64,000 bases of DNA from Salinibacterium sp. SWN248 (GCF_015864575.1 NZ_JADYWW010000001.1:310001-374000), one strand, 5' to 3'. Counted from the first letter of the stretch, positions 8,044 to 16,745 are shown. Notes: generated by a model from the sequence alone, not told the origin. Numbers and translations are program-made.

Positions 8044-10092
8044 GTGGCGCCCATGGATGGAATGACCGAGCACGACACGCAGACCTCCCACAAGCAGCAC
8101 TCTGGCCACTCTGGCCATAGCGATCATGTCGCTCAATTCCGCCGTCTGTTCTGGATCATGCTGGTCATGGCAATCCCAGTTGCCGGGTTCAGCATGATGT
8201 TCGCCCAGATTCTCGGCTACACGCTGCCCGAGAACATGGTCGTGCAGTGGATCTCCCCCGTGCTCGGCACCGTCATGTTCGTCTGGGGCGGCAAGCCATT
8301 CCTCACGGGCGGCTTCTCTGAGCTGAAAGCCCGTAAACCGGGAATGATGCTGTTGATTTCGATGGCGATCACGGTCGCGTTTGTCGCCTCGTGGGCATCC
8401 ACTCTCGGCCTGATCGCGAACGAGCTCGACTTCTGGTGGGAGCTCGCGCTACTGCTCGTCGTCATGTTGCTCGGCCACTGGGTCGAAATGCGTTCGCTCG
8501 CCCAAACTTCGAGTGCTCTCGATTCTCTGGCGGCGTTGCTTCCGGATGAAGCGGAGAAAGTTGAGGGTGACAACTTCGTCTCGGTGCACCCGGCTGACCT
8601 CGTTGTTGGAGACGTCGTGATCGTTCGCCCCGGCGGGCGAGTACCCGCCGACGGCGAAGTGATTGACGGTTCGGCGGAGCTGGATGAGTCGATGATCACC
8701 GGAGAGTCGCAGCCGGTTGAGCGGGCCGTGGGCGACCGCGTCGTGGCGGGAACCGTTGCGACCGATAACTCGATCCGGGTGAAGGTCACCGCGATTGGCG
8801 AGGACACGGCGCTCGCGGGCATCACGAAGCTCGTCGAAACGGCGCAAAGCTCGTCGTCACCCGCGCAGCGCATCGCCGACACCGCGGCGGGCTGGCTGTT
8901 CTGGTTCGCTCTCGGTGCCGCGGCGATTACCGCTACAGTGTGGACGCTCGCGGGGAGCCCCGATGATGCGATCGTGCGCACCATCACCGTGCTTGTGATC
9001 GCGTGCCCGCATGCTTTGGGTCTTGCGATTCCGCTTGTCGTCTCGATTTCTACCGAGCGTGCTGCTCGCGCCGGGGTGCTCATCAAGGATCGTCTCGCTC
9101 TTGAAACCATGCGCAAGGTTGACACTGTGTTGTTCGACAAGACTGGCACCCTCACCAAGGGCGAGCCCGCTGTCACGCACGTGGTCGCTGTCGGGGAGTC
9201 GAGTGACGATGAGGTGATTCGGCTCGCTGCCGCCGCAGAGTTCGACAGCGAGCATCCGCTGGCCAAGGCCATTGTGACGGCAGCGAAAGATCGTGACCTC
9301 GACCGGGCGACAGCCTCACAATTCAGCTCGTCGAGCGGCGTAGGTGTCGAAGCCACCGTCGACGGAGCCACCATCAGCGTTGGTGGACCGAGCATGCTCC
9401 GCCAGCACGACCAAACCGCGGTCGAGGTGACCGCGACGTGGGCGGCTGAGGGCGCAATCATTCTGCACGTGCTCTCGGGCGGGCACGTGATTGGTGCGAT
9501 CGGTCTCGCGGATGAAGTGCGCGAAGACTCCCGCCAGGCTGTCGATGCACTCCACGATCGTGGCATCACCGTGGTCATGATCACGGGCGACGCGGATGCC
9601 GTTGCTCAGTCAGTAGCCGCCGAACTCGGCATCGACCGGGTGTTCTCGGGCGTGCATCCCGAAGACAAAGCGAGCAAGGTTGCTGAACTGCAGAAGGCAG
9701 GCGGCACTGTTGCCATGGTTGGTGATGGCGTGAACGATGCGCCAGCGCTCGCCCAGGCGGATGTCGGAATCGCGATCGGCGCTGGAACAGACGTTGCGAT
9801 TGCTTCCGCCGGTGTCGTGCTCGCCAGCGACGACCCGCGCTCAGTGCTTGCCGTGATTGAACTCTCGCGCCGCAGCTACGGCAAGATGCGCCAAAACCTG
9901 TGGTGGGCTGCCGGCTACAACCTCATCTCGGTGCCCCTCGCTGCTGGCGTGCTTGCCCCCATCGGCTTCGTGCTGCCCATCTCGGTGGGCGCGCTACTGA
10001 TGTCGGCCTCGACCGTGGTCGTTGCCGCCAACGCTCAGCTGCTGCGCCGCCTCGACCTGCGGCCCGAGGCGGTTATCGCGCGCAAGGACTAA
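8044..10092 (+). CDS. copB: CopB-type copper/silver P1B-ATPase
   Basis: This is a P-type ATPase of about 682 residues. It has no N-terminal CxxC metal domain but a His-rich N-terminus (HKQHSGHSGHSDH), as in CopB. The ion-binding motif in TM6 is CPH (Cys321-Pro-His323) instead of CPC, which places it in the P1B-3 group. Other landmarks are the TGE loop (MITGESQP), phosphorylation site DKTGT (Asp365), the SEHPL motif and GDGVNDAPAL. It exports copper or silver. The start is uncertain: GTG 8044 has GAGGGG 6 bp upstream, with ATG at 8053 and 8062 as alternatives. A longer TTG-initiated frame would run through the operator. Confidence 0.9.
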   Translation: MAPMDGMTEHDTQTSHKQHSGHSGHSDHVAQFRRLFWIMLVMAIPVAGFSMMFAQILGYTLPENMVVQWISPVLGTVMFVWGGKPFLTGGFSELKARKPGMMLLISMAITVAFVASWASTLGLIANELDFWWELALLLVVMLLGHWVEMRSLAQTSSALDSLAALLPDEAEKVEGDNFVSVHPADLVVGDVVIVRPGGRVPADGEVIDGSAELDESMITGESQPVERAVGDRVVAGTVATDNSIRVKVTAIGEDTALAGITKLVETAQSSSSPAQRIADTAAGWLFWFALGAAAITATVWTLAGSPDDAIVRTITVLVIACPHALGLAIPLVVSISTERAARAGVLIKDRLALETMRKVDTVLFDKTGTLTKGEPAVTHVVAVGESSDDEVIRLAAAAEFDSEHPLAKAIVTAAKDRDLDRATASQFSSSSGVGVEATVDGATISVGGPSMLRQHDQTAVEVTATWAAEGAIILHVLSGGHVIGAIGLADEVREDSRQAVDALHDRGITVVMITGDADAVAQSVAAELGIDRVFSGVHPEDKASKVAELQKAGGTVAMVGDGVNDAPALAQADVGIAIGAGTDVAIASAGVVLASDDPRSVLAVIELSRRSYGKMRQNLWWAAGYNLISVPLAAGVLAPIGFVLPISVGALLMSASTVVVAANAQLLRRLDLRPEAVIARKD

Positions 10093-10191
10093 CCAGCGGC
10101 CGAGCTCTCACAGTGCGCGCGCTTCGGCGTCGGTAGCGCTTCGGTGTCGACGTCGCTGTGGCGTCACCGTGATGTCGTCGCCAGGGTGGTT

Positions 10192-10680
10192 TCAGGATTG
10201 GGGAGGGCAGTCCGTGGAATCGAAATCGTCGGGTTCTGCGCCGATGCTGTTCAGTGCCTTTGTGAGGACCGCGAGTTCGTTCGCGTCGAGACGGTCGAGC
10301 ACGCGCCGACGGGCGCTGTCGCGGTGGCTGGGCCAGGCCGCTTTGAGGCGTTTCAGGCCGACGTCGGTGAGTACGACATCCGCGCCCCGACCGTCGCTAG
10401 CGGAGCGTTCTCGGGCGACAAGCTCGAGGGCTTCGAGGCGGTTCACGGTGCGAGTCGCGCCGCTGATGGTCATCGATAGCCGGGTGGCGACTTCGTTGAT
10501 GCGCAGGCGCTGGCCTTCTGCCTCAGAGAGGTAGGTGAGGGCGAAGTAGTCGGTGAGAGGCAACTGCTGGTCGCGCTGAAGGTCGGCATCGAGCACGCGC
10601 GGTACGACGCTAATCGCCCGCGAGAGTGCCTGCATTAGAGCCTTTTCGTCGCGGGTCATGCCGTTGTTGTGGTGAGCCAT
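10192..10680 (-). CDS. MarR-family regulator
   Basis: This is a 162-residue winged-helix regulator. Helix 1 is EKALMQALSRAISVVPRVLD. The HTH reads LRINEVATRLSMTISGATRTVNRLEALELVARERSASDGRG, with the Asp-Gly-Arg wing typical of MarR. The start is the ATG at 10680, beginning MAHHNNGMTRDEK; the longer frame upstream would overlap the operator region. It is divergent from the SDR/SnoaL/LLM operon, with an inverted repeat directly upstream, so it probably represses that operon and itself in response to a small aromatic or oxidant ligand. Confidence 0.88.
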   Translation of the reverse strand: MAHHNNGMTRDEKALMQALSRAISVVPRVLDADLQRDQQLPLTDYFALTYLSEAEGQRLRINEVATRLSMTISGATRTVNRLEALELVARERSASDGRGADVVLTDVGLKRLKAAWPSHRDSARRRVLDRLDANELAVLTKALNSIGAEPDDFDSTDCPPQS

Positions 10681-10690
10681 AACGCAATTG

Positions 10691-10708
10691 TACTTGATCA
10701 AGCAAGTA
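10691..10708. promoter_or_regulatory. Probable MarR operator
   Basis: TACTTGATCAAGCAAGTA contains the perfect 10-bp palindrome CTTGATCAAG and an outer TACTTG/CAAGTA pair. It lies 11 bp upstream of the MarR start and just before a TATAGT element at 10714, a plausible -10 box for the divergent SDR operon. A further CAAGTA copy follows at about 10728. Confidence 0.6.
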
Positions 10709-10777
10709 AGTGTTATAGTTGCCCAGTCAAGTAAATTCTCACCGGGCGACAGGCTCGAGATCGGTAAAGGCGAGACC

Positions 10778-11611
10778 ATGAACGAACACGAAAGCGCGAC
10801 CGCGGTAGTAACGGGCGCGGCGAGCGGGCTCGGCAAAGACATTGCCGAGGAGCTCGCAGCGAAGGGTTACACCGTGTACGGAACGACGCTCAGTAGCGAG
10901 CCGGCAAGTGGCAACCCGCGCATTGTTCTCTCCCGCGTTGACATCACGAACCCTGATGCCGTGCGTATCTGGGCCGCAAATGTTGCGGCCAAGTCGGGGG
11001 GAAAGGTCAACCTGCTCATCAACAACGCGGGCATCCTGACCCCAGGCCCGCTTGAGCTAGTGCCTCTTGACGCGATTCGCCAAGAATTCGAAGTCAACAC
11101 CTTCGCGCCGCTCACTGTTGTCAACGCGTTCCTGCCGCAGCTGCGTGCAGCTCAGGGGCGAATCGTTCAGATCAGCACCATTTCGGCCGCATTTCCGATG
11201 GCGTTCAACGCGCCATCCGCTGCCTCCAAGATCGCCGTTGAAGCGCTGATGAAGGCCTACCGCACCGAACTTCACCGCTTCGGGGTTGAGGTCACGATTA
11301 TCCAGCCCGGCAGCATGCTCACGGGAGGCCCCGCCAAGTCGGCCGCTCTCCTCGGCGAACTCACGAACTCTCTTACCGACGACCAGCGCGAACTTTACGG
11401 CGAAGCTCTTGCTCGTTTTGCGGCGGGGTTCAACGACGGTCAAGCGAAGGGCCTCACTTCGGCGGCAGCCGCATCCGAAGTTGTGGACATCGCCGAACGC
11501 ACCCCTGCCCCCAGCACCGCCACGATCGGTGACGACGCTGCGCAGCTCGTGCAGTTCCTTAGCTCCTCAACCCCCGAGGAGCAGGACGCCCTGCGTCTCA
11601 CTCTTGCCTAA
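10778..11611 (+). CDS. SDR-family protein lacking the catalytic tyrosine
   Basis: This is a 277-residue Rossmann-fold short-chain dehydrogenase. The cofactor loop is VVTGAASGLGKDI, with NNAG in LLINNAGIL and the catalytic-type Ser in QISTIS. The usual YxxxK becomes SAASK (in NAPSAASKIAVEAL), so the active-site Tyr is Ser while the Lys remains. IIQPGSM follows as in classical SDRs. The ATG at 10778 is chosen because the SDR fold begins right after it. It is the first gene of the MarR-controlled operon. It may use another acid, act on an unusual substrate, or be non-catalytic. Confidence 0.85.
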   Translation: MNEHESATAVVTGAASGLGKDIAEELAAKGYTVYGTTLSSEPASGNPRIVLSRVDITNPDAVRIWAANVAAKSGGKVNLLINNAGILTPGPLELVPLDAIRQEFEVNTFAPLTVVNAFLPQLRAAQGRIVQISTISAAFPMAFNAPSAASKIAVEALMKAYRTELHRFGVEVTIIQPGSMLTGGPAKSAALLGELTNSLTDDQRELYGEALARFAAGFNDGQAKGLTSAAAASEVVDIAERTPAPSTATIGDDAAQLVQFLSSSTPEEQDALRLTLA

Positions 11612-11656
11612 CCAACACCGCCTAACCCATCCCACCCATAGAAAAGGAAACAGATC

Positions 11657-12085
11657 ATGATTGAAGCAGTAGACCCCACCGACGAGCGTGCCGTTCGTAA
11701 CAAGAACAACCTCATCGACTTCTATGAGCAAGCCATCAACCAGAAGAACTCGGTTGAGGCGGCAAACAAGCTCGTCGCCGACGAATACATTCAGCACAAC
11801 CCGCTGCTGCCGGATGGCGCTGCCGGACTCGGTGCTACCTTCGCCGCGCTGACGGCTCAGCGCCAGAACGCGCGCGTCGTCATCCACCGCATCATTGCTT
11901 CTGGCGACTGGGTGTGGGCACACGTCAACTTCCTCAACCTGTACAACGATGACGCTGACGACCTGGGCGTGGCAGGCGTCGACATTTGGAAGATGGATGC
12001 CGACGGCGTTGCCCTCGAGCACTGGGATGTTCTTCAGCCCATCACGGCCGCGGTCAGCCCCGTCAACGGTCACGGAATGTTCTAA
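11657..12085 (+). CDS. SnoaL-like / NTF2-fold protein
   Basis: This is a 142-residue single-domain protein with an NTF2-like fold: an N-terminal helix (NNLIDFYEQAINQKN), the family signature YIQHNPLLPDG, the strand pair RIIASGDWVWAHVNFL, and VDIWKMDADGVALEHWDVLQ. This is the SnoaL-like polyketide-cyclase/ester-hydrolase group in which QHNP, GxD and EHWD recur. It sits 45 bp after the SDR gene behind a GGAAAC-type ribosome site. Proteins of this kind often accompany redox enzymes in aromatic or quinone stress operons. Substrate unknown. Confidence 0.85.
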   Translation: MIEAVDPTDERAVRNKNNLIDFYEQAINQKNSVEAANKLVADEYIQHNPLLPDGAAGLGATFAALTAQRQNARVVIHRIIASGDWVWAHVNFLNLYNDDADDLGVAGVDIWKMDADGVALEHWDVLQPITAAVSPVNGHGMF

Positions 12086-12186
12086 CCGAACCCTGTTGCG
12101 GCAGTGCGCCGCGGATGTTGGCCTCGGTCGAACACCCGGCGTACTGCCTCTCTGTCTAAAATCTTTACCTCAGAATTGGAGCCCTC

Positions 12187-14424
12187 ATGGACTACGGTCA
12201 TCCGTTGAAATTCGGCGCATTTGTGACACCCGCGAATGCATCGCCGCAAGCACCCGTCGAAACGGCGCAGCTCGTGGAGTCTTTGGGCTTCGATCTCGTC
12301 ACTTTTCAAGACCACCCTTACCAACCCTCGTTCCTCGACACCTGGACGTTGATCTCGTACGTTGCGGCGAGAACTGACCGCATTCACATTGCGCCGAACG
12401 TCATGAACGTTCCGTTGCGTAATCCCGCTGTCGCGGCGCGAGCGGCGAGCAGCCTCGACCTTCTATCGGGCGGGCGCATCGACATGGCGTTGGGGGCGGG
12501 GGCGTTCTGGGATGCTGTGGTCGCCATGGGCGTTCCGCGGCTCACTCCCGGAGAATCGATCACCGCACTCGAAGAGGCGATCGACATCATGCGCGGAATC
12601 TGGGATGCCGGAAACCGCCACCTATTGCGCTTGGATGGCTCCGTGCACAGCGTTCGCGGCGCCCAACGCGGACCGCTCGCAGCCCACGATATTCCGATCT
12701 GGATTGGCGCTCTCAAACCGCGCGGCCTGCGCCTCATTGGCCGCAAAGCCAATGGCTGGCTGCCGTCGTTGGGGTATCTCCAGCCCGGAGATTTCGCACG
12801 TGGCAACGCCACCATCGACAAGGCTGCAGTGTCGGCCGGCCGCGATCCTCGCGAAATTCGCCGGCTCGCCAACATCACCGTTCCTCAGACTGGTCTGGAT
12901 GGCTGGGCTGAGCAGCTTGCAACGCTGGCGTTAGAAGACGGTGCGAGTACGTTCATCCTGGCCAACGACAGCGCGATGGTCTTGCAGCTCTTCGCCGAAG
13001 AAGTGATGCCTGCGGTACGCGAATTGGTCGCGACGGAGCGAGCCCGCACGGGCCTTGAGCCGGCCGAAGTGAAGAGCGCCGCAGCGGTCGCCGCGCGGCG
13101 AAGTGGGATTGACTATGACGCTGCGCCCGAGGGCGTGCGCGTTATCGAGCCCGGCGACTACAACTTTTCCAGTGTGAAATCCACCTACATGCGCGGCGGT
13201 TCCCCGGGGCTGGTATTGCAGCCCAGCACCGTGGAAGAGGTTGTCGAGAGCGTCGAGTTCGCGCGCACTCATCGCCATCTTGAGCTTGCTGTGCGCAGCG
13301 GAGGCCACGGTATCAGCGGCCGAAGCACCAACGATGGTGGCCTGGTCATCGACCTCAAAGAACTGAACTCGATCGAGATTCTCGACCGCGAAGCGAAGAC
13401 CGTACGCATCGGGCCGGGTGCTCGGTGGTCTGACGTCGCGACCGTCTTGGGCGACGAAGGCTGGGCGTTGAGCTCCGGCGACTACGGCGGAGTAGGAGTG
13501 GGTGGGCTCGCGACGGCGGGCGGCGTCGGCTGGCTCGCACGCCAACAGGGGCTCACGATCGACCATCTCATCGCCGCCGACATCGTGTTGGCCGATGGCT
13601 CGCTCGTGCACACCAGCGCTGAAGAGAACCCGGAGCTGTTCTGGGCGATCCGCGGTGCCGGCGCCAACATGGGAATCGTCGTCAGCTTCGACTTTGTGGT
13701 GGAGGAAGTCGCCGACATCGGATTCGCCCAGCTGGGTTTCGATCCCGGAAACATGCCGGAGCTGCTCGAGCGGTGGGGTGCTGCGATGGAGGAAGCTCCC
13801 CGCGACCTCACGACCGAGCTTGCGATCGTTCGCCAAAACTCGGCGCCGTACGTTGGCGTCAACGTCTTGGGTGCTGTGGCGTCAGACGAACCAGACACCA
13901 TCCTGAACCGACTGCAGCCGCTCGCCGAAATCGCACCCCTCACCAGCCAATCCGTTCAGCTTCTGCCGTACAGCGCGCTGATGGGCAATGCCAGCCCGGC
14001 ACCACATTCCGGGCGGGGCGAACCCGTTTCAGCATCCGGCCTGATCGAGCACCTCACGCCTGACGTTGCCGAGGCGTTGGCGCGCTTCATCGAAAGCGGG
14101 GCCAGCACGTTCATCCAGATTCGCTGCGTCGGCGGTGCCGTCTCAGATGTTGCGGCGGATGCCACGGCCTACGCTCATCGGTCAGCAAACTTTGCGATCA
14201 GTGCGGGCAGCTCCAACGCCCAACGCCTCGCCAAAGAGTGGGCCAAGGTGAAGCCCTTCCTCAGCGGAACCTACTTGAGCTTCGAAACATCGCTCGACCC
14301 TGAGCGAATCCACGATGCCTTCCCGCCGCCGACACTCTCGCGTCTTCGCGACATCAAGGCGCGCGTTGACCCGCAGGGGCTGTTCCGCGACAACTTCTCG
14401 GTGATTCCGGCGGCGCAGGCGTAA
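12187..14424 (+). CDS. Fusion of LLM flavin monooxygenase and FAD-linked (BBE-type) oxidase
   Basis: This is a 745-residue two-enzyme fusion. Residues ~5-290 are a luciferase-like F420/FMN-dependent oxidoreductase (TFQDHPYQPSFLDTWTLISYVAARTDRI, then LDLLSGGRIDMALGAG). Residues ~335-500 are a PCMH-type FAD domain (GLVLQPSTVEEVVESV), with His374 in RSGGHGISGR at the usual 8-alpha-histidyl FAD position. A berberine-bridge (BBE) tail ends in ARVDPQGLFRDNFSV. The second covalent Cys of bicovalent enzymes is absent: the loop reads SSGDYGGVGVGG. The ribosome site is TTGGAG. It is the last gene of the MarR-linked operon. It may carry out two sequential flavin oxidations of one small molecule. Confidence 0.88.
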   Translation: MDYGHPLKFGAFVTPANASPQAPVETAQLVESLGFDLVTFQDHPYQPSFLDTWTLISYVAARTDRIHIAPNVMNVPLRNPAVAARAASSLDLLSGGRIDMALGAGAFWDAVVAMGVPRLTPGESITALEEAIDIMRGIWDAGNRHLLRLDGSVHSVRGAQRGPLAAHDIPIWIGALKPRGLRLIGRKANGWLPSLGYLQPGDFARGNATIDKAAVSAGRDPREIRRLANITVPQTGLDGWAEQLATLALEDGASTFILANDSAMVLQLFAEEVMPAVRELVATERARTGLEPAEVKSAAAVAARRSGIDYDAAPEGVRVIEPGDYNFSSVKSTYMRGGSPGLVLQPSTVEEVVESVEFARTHRHLELAVRSGGHGISGRSTNDGGLVIDLKELNSIEILDREAKTVRIGPGARWSDVATVLGDEGWALSSGDYGGVGVGGLATAGGVGWLARQQGLTIDHLIAADIVLADGSLVHTSAEENPELFWAIRGAGANMGIVVSFDFVVEEVADIGFAQLGFDPGNMPELLERWGAAMEEAPRDLTTELAIVRQNSAPYVGVNVLGAVASDEPDTILNRLQPLAEIAPLTSQSVQLLPYSALMGNASPAPHSGRGEPVSASGLIEHLTPDVAEALARFIESGASTFIQIRCVGGAVSDVAADATAYAHRSANFAISAGSSNAQRLAKEWAKVKPFLSGTYLSFETSLDPERIHDAFPPPTLSRLRDIKARVDPQGLFRDNFSVIPAAQA

Positions 14425-14456
14425 CGCCGCCGGAGGGACAGTCTGCTGGGGGAGAG

Positions 14457-14492
14457 CTAGCGGCCGAGCCAGCCGCCATCTACGTTGAGGAT
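14457..14492. repeat. Direct repeat, left boundary of island
   Basis: This 36-bp copy of the 3' end of the kduD-like gene differs at one position from 18928-18963. It includes the stop codon and codons for the last residues (VDGGWLGR). Both copies have the same orientation and bracket about 4.4 kb of lower-GC DNA. Confidence 0.75.
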
Positions 14493-14610
14493 CGTTTTCG
14501 AGCGGTCGGGTCGTCTTGCTGCGCCTGAGTGACCTCCTCGGCGTTGTCGATGCGGATTCCTACGTGCCGGGTCGAGAGTGTCTCGCTCGGCGTGGCTGAA
14601 CGGCGTCCGT
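14457..14610 (-). pseudogene. Decayed, deleted copy of the kduD-like gene
   Basis: Three pieces in order match the kduD-like gene at 18928-19686. 14457-14492 matches 18928-18963 with one mismatch. 14493 to about 14525 matches 19066-19100, with one missing base. About 14569-14608 matches about 19434-19474 less well. The first junction is an in-frame 102-bp deletion, exactly between the two GAGGATTGC repeats present in the intact gene (18958 and 19060). The readable product would end PDRSKTILNVDGGWLGR, like the intact protein. No start or full domain is left. The rest of the 14425-14845 gap is AT-rich and holds no gene I can see. Confidence 0.8.
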
Positions 14611-14845
14611 TTAGGAACAAATAAATAGTGCGATTTATCGATGATTCGATCGATATTTGTAAAAAGGCATTGTGTGAAGTGAGCCGATAGGTTCCGGCGA
14701 CCATGGCGTGGGTAAAACTGCTTCGATCCATCCATAGGGCACAGTGAGGGACGTAACTATTCGAGTGGAGGTTTTTAGCACGTCGGTCGAGATTGATTTC
14801 GACTCATTCAAATAGGCGATTAGGGGCGAGAAGAGAGAGCGCGTG

Positions 14846-15988
14846 ATGGCAGAAGACAGTTGGTCCCAGGAGGCGTTCCGTCAGAAATGGCAGGAACAGG
14901 CGGACACGATGGGTCGCTTCAACTTGGCGATCTTTGGAAAGACAGGGGTGGGTAAATCCACGCTGATCAATGCGGTCTTCGGGGAAGAGGTTGCTCCCAC
15001 CGGGATCGGTGAGCCGGTCACCAAGGAAGATCATCTCTACTTACATCTCGCAGGATTCCTCGGCCTGCTTGATACTCGCGGCCTAGAGATTGGGAAAGAC
15101 ACCGACGAGCTGATCTCGGAGCTCGGTGAGTATGTCAAGCGGATGCGTGAAGGCGAGCTCGCAGAGCACATTCACGTGGCCTGGTATTGCGTTCGCGCGA
15201 CCGATCGTCGGTTCGAGGACACAGAGGCTGAATTTATTCGCCAACTACACAAACTTGGTCTTCCCGTAATTGCAGTGATGACCCAAGTGCCGTCGCGCCA
15301 TGGGGAGCATCATGGTGACGCGGTCACACTTGCCGAACACATGGCGGAGCTTGATTTGCCGATCGTTGGCGGCCGCCCAATCCTAGTGATGGCTGCCGGA
15401 GACGACTTTACCGGTCAGGTCGAACATGGTTTGCAGGATCTGTTGGATGCCACGTTTCGTGTTGCTCCAGAAGGAGTCGAAGCAGCCCTTGCCGCAGCGC
15501 AAAAGATCGACATGGGCCGCAAGCGGAAACAAGCTCAGAACGTTGTCCGCGTGGCTTCGTCGCTCGCGTTAACTGTTGGGGCGATTCCCATCCCGATAGC
15601 CGACGCCGGCGTACTGATTCCGATCCAGCTCGGCATGATGGCGAAGGTGGCGGCCATCTACGGCGTGAGGATGGAGACGGCAGCATTGGCGTCAACTGTC
15701 GCTACAACCCTTCTTGCTTCAGCAGGTAAGAGCGCCGTTGTGGGGCTTTTGAAGTTGATACCTGGCGCGGGCACGATTGTGGGCGGCGTGATATCCGCGG
15801 GTGTCGCGGCCTCGTTCACTTTGGCGGTCGGCTACGCGTGGGCGGCCGTATGTGGCGAGCTAACCCAAGGTCGTCTCAAGGATGCCAATGGGGCACTCGA
15901 TAGTGAAATGGTGCGTGAACTTTTCCAGAAGCAATTCGCGATTTGGTTTGAGACGGTACGTGCGGGCAAGAGCGGAAGCGCCATCTAG
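14846..15988 (+). CDS. Membrane-associated GTPase (Era/YcjF-like)
   Basis: This is a 380-residue protein. The GTPase domain has P-loop GKTGVGKST (31-39) and G3 DTRG (76-79) preceded by hydrophobic FLGLL. A G4 position reads TQVP (146-149), without the usual Asp of N/TKxD. The C-terminal third (~225-335) has Ala/Gly-rich hydrophobic segments (LALTVGAIPIPIADAGVLIPIQL, LIPGAGTIVGGVISAGVAASF) like the DUF697/YcjF membrane region. Choosing the ATG at 14846, three bases after a GTG, puts GAGAGAG about 5 bp upstream. It is the first gene of the island. Its stop overlaps the end of the YfbU pseudogene. Stress or defence function is inferred from position only. Confidence 0.8.
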   Translation: MAEDSWSQEAFRQKWQEQADTMGRFNLAIFGKTGVGKSTLINAVFGEEVAPTGIGEPVTKEDHLYLHLAGFLGLLDTRGLEIGKDTDELISELGEYVKRMREGELAEHIHVAWYCVRATDRRFEDTEAEFIRQLHKLGLPVIAVMTQVPSRHGEHHGDAVTLAEHMAELDLPIVGGRPILVMAAGDDFTGQVEHGLQDLLDATFRVAPEGVEAALAAAQKIDMGRKRKQAQNVVRVASSLALTVGAIPIPIADAGVLIPIQLGMMAKVAAIYGVRMETAALASTVATTLLASAGKSAVVGLLKLIPGAGTIVGGVISAGVAASFTLAVGYAWAAVCGELTQGRLKDANGALDSEMVRELFQKQFAIWFETVRAGKSGSAI

Positions 15989-16745
15989 AACTGTTCCAAT
16001 CGGGGGTGCATTCTTCGCGGGGGCTCCTGAAGCGCCCACGGTTCGAAGGTTGAATCTGCGTGCACACGAGCCGGTTTAGTACGACGGCGGTTAGTGAGCA
16101 CGTGCTCGTAGGTCTCCAGTATTTGCCTGTGTGAGTTGCCGCTGTCACTTTGCTTGACTTGGGGGATGAGTTCGGCTCAGTGGTCCCCGTCACTCATGAG
16201 GAACTAGAGGGATCGCGCCATGCGGCCCTCCAGCAGATCATTGTGATCGAATCCTCGGAAATGCAGTTGGTGTTCGAGCTGCGGATCAACTGGTGTCTCC
16301 GCTTCGGTGAGGTGGCTGATGCTGAATGTGGCCATGCGGAGCAGCGTTAGGCTCTCTACGACGCGATGGCTGTCTTTTGGGGACAACTCCGGTTGGGAGC
16401 CGGCGATCTCAGACCGGTGCTGCCCCACGAATCCTGATTCGATAATCTGAGCATGCTTGAGTTGGTCCTTTCTTCCCTTTCAGGATCATTCGCATCGTCG
16501 GGGAGGACTCGAGCAAGTATTAGGTGAAGAAGCGTTAGGGCCCGGTGGCCACGCACTTAGAAGCTTTCAGGTGCTTCCTGACAGCCGTGACTCCTAGATC
16601 AATCAATGACTGGAATCAGGGCGTCTCGAAGTAGATCGTGCACAAAGGCGCTAAGAGGTGTCCCTGAGAAATCCGCGAGATCCTTCAGCTGTTCGTAGAC
16701 GTGATCTTCCGCCCGGGCGTTGATAGCGCCCATATTCTGTTGCAT
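15985..16745 (-). pseudogene. Broken RHH-YfbU family gene
   Basis: Pieces of one protein occur in order on this strand. First is an N-terminal ribbon-helix-helix segment of 48 residues (MQQNMGAINARAEDHVYEQL to LLRDALIPVID), stopped by TGA at 16599. Next, in another frame, is LTLLHLILARVLPDDANDPE (~16540-16460). After a frameshift comes HAQIIESGFVGQHRSEIAGS, which reads through FRGFDHNDLLEGRMARSL, a stop (16204), FLMSDGDH, a second stop (16177), AELIPQVKQSDSGNSHRQIL and so on to a stop at 15985. GFDHN, FLMSD and the SH..ILETY region match the YfbU family, which in actinobacteria often has an RHH domain in front. At least two frame changes and three internal stops make it non-functional. The total length fits an intact gene of ~250 codons. 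Confidence 0.75.

Noticed and set aside
8217-9584. 455-residue open frame antisense to the copper ATPase gene
   Set aside because: Its Ser/Thr/Pro/Ala-rich composition is that of a shadow frame in GC-rich DNA, and the opposite strand encodes an unmistakable P-type ATPase.
16599-16745. Free-standing 48-residue RHH antitoxin gene
   Set aside because: The downstream segments continue the same protein family in other frames, so it is better read as the N-terminus of a broken RHH-YfbU gene.
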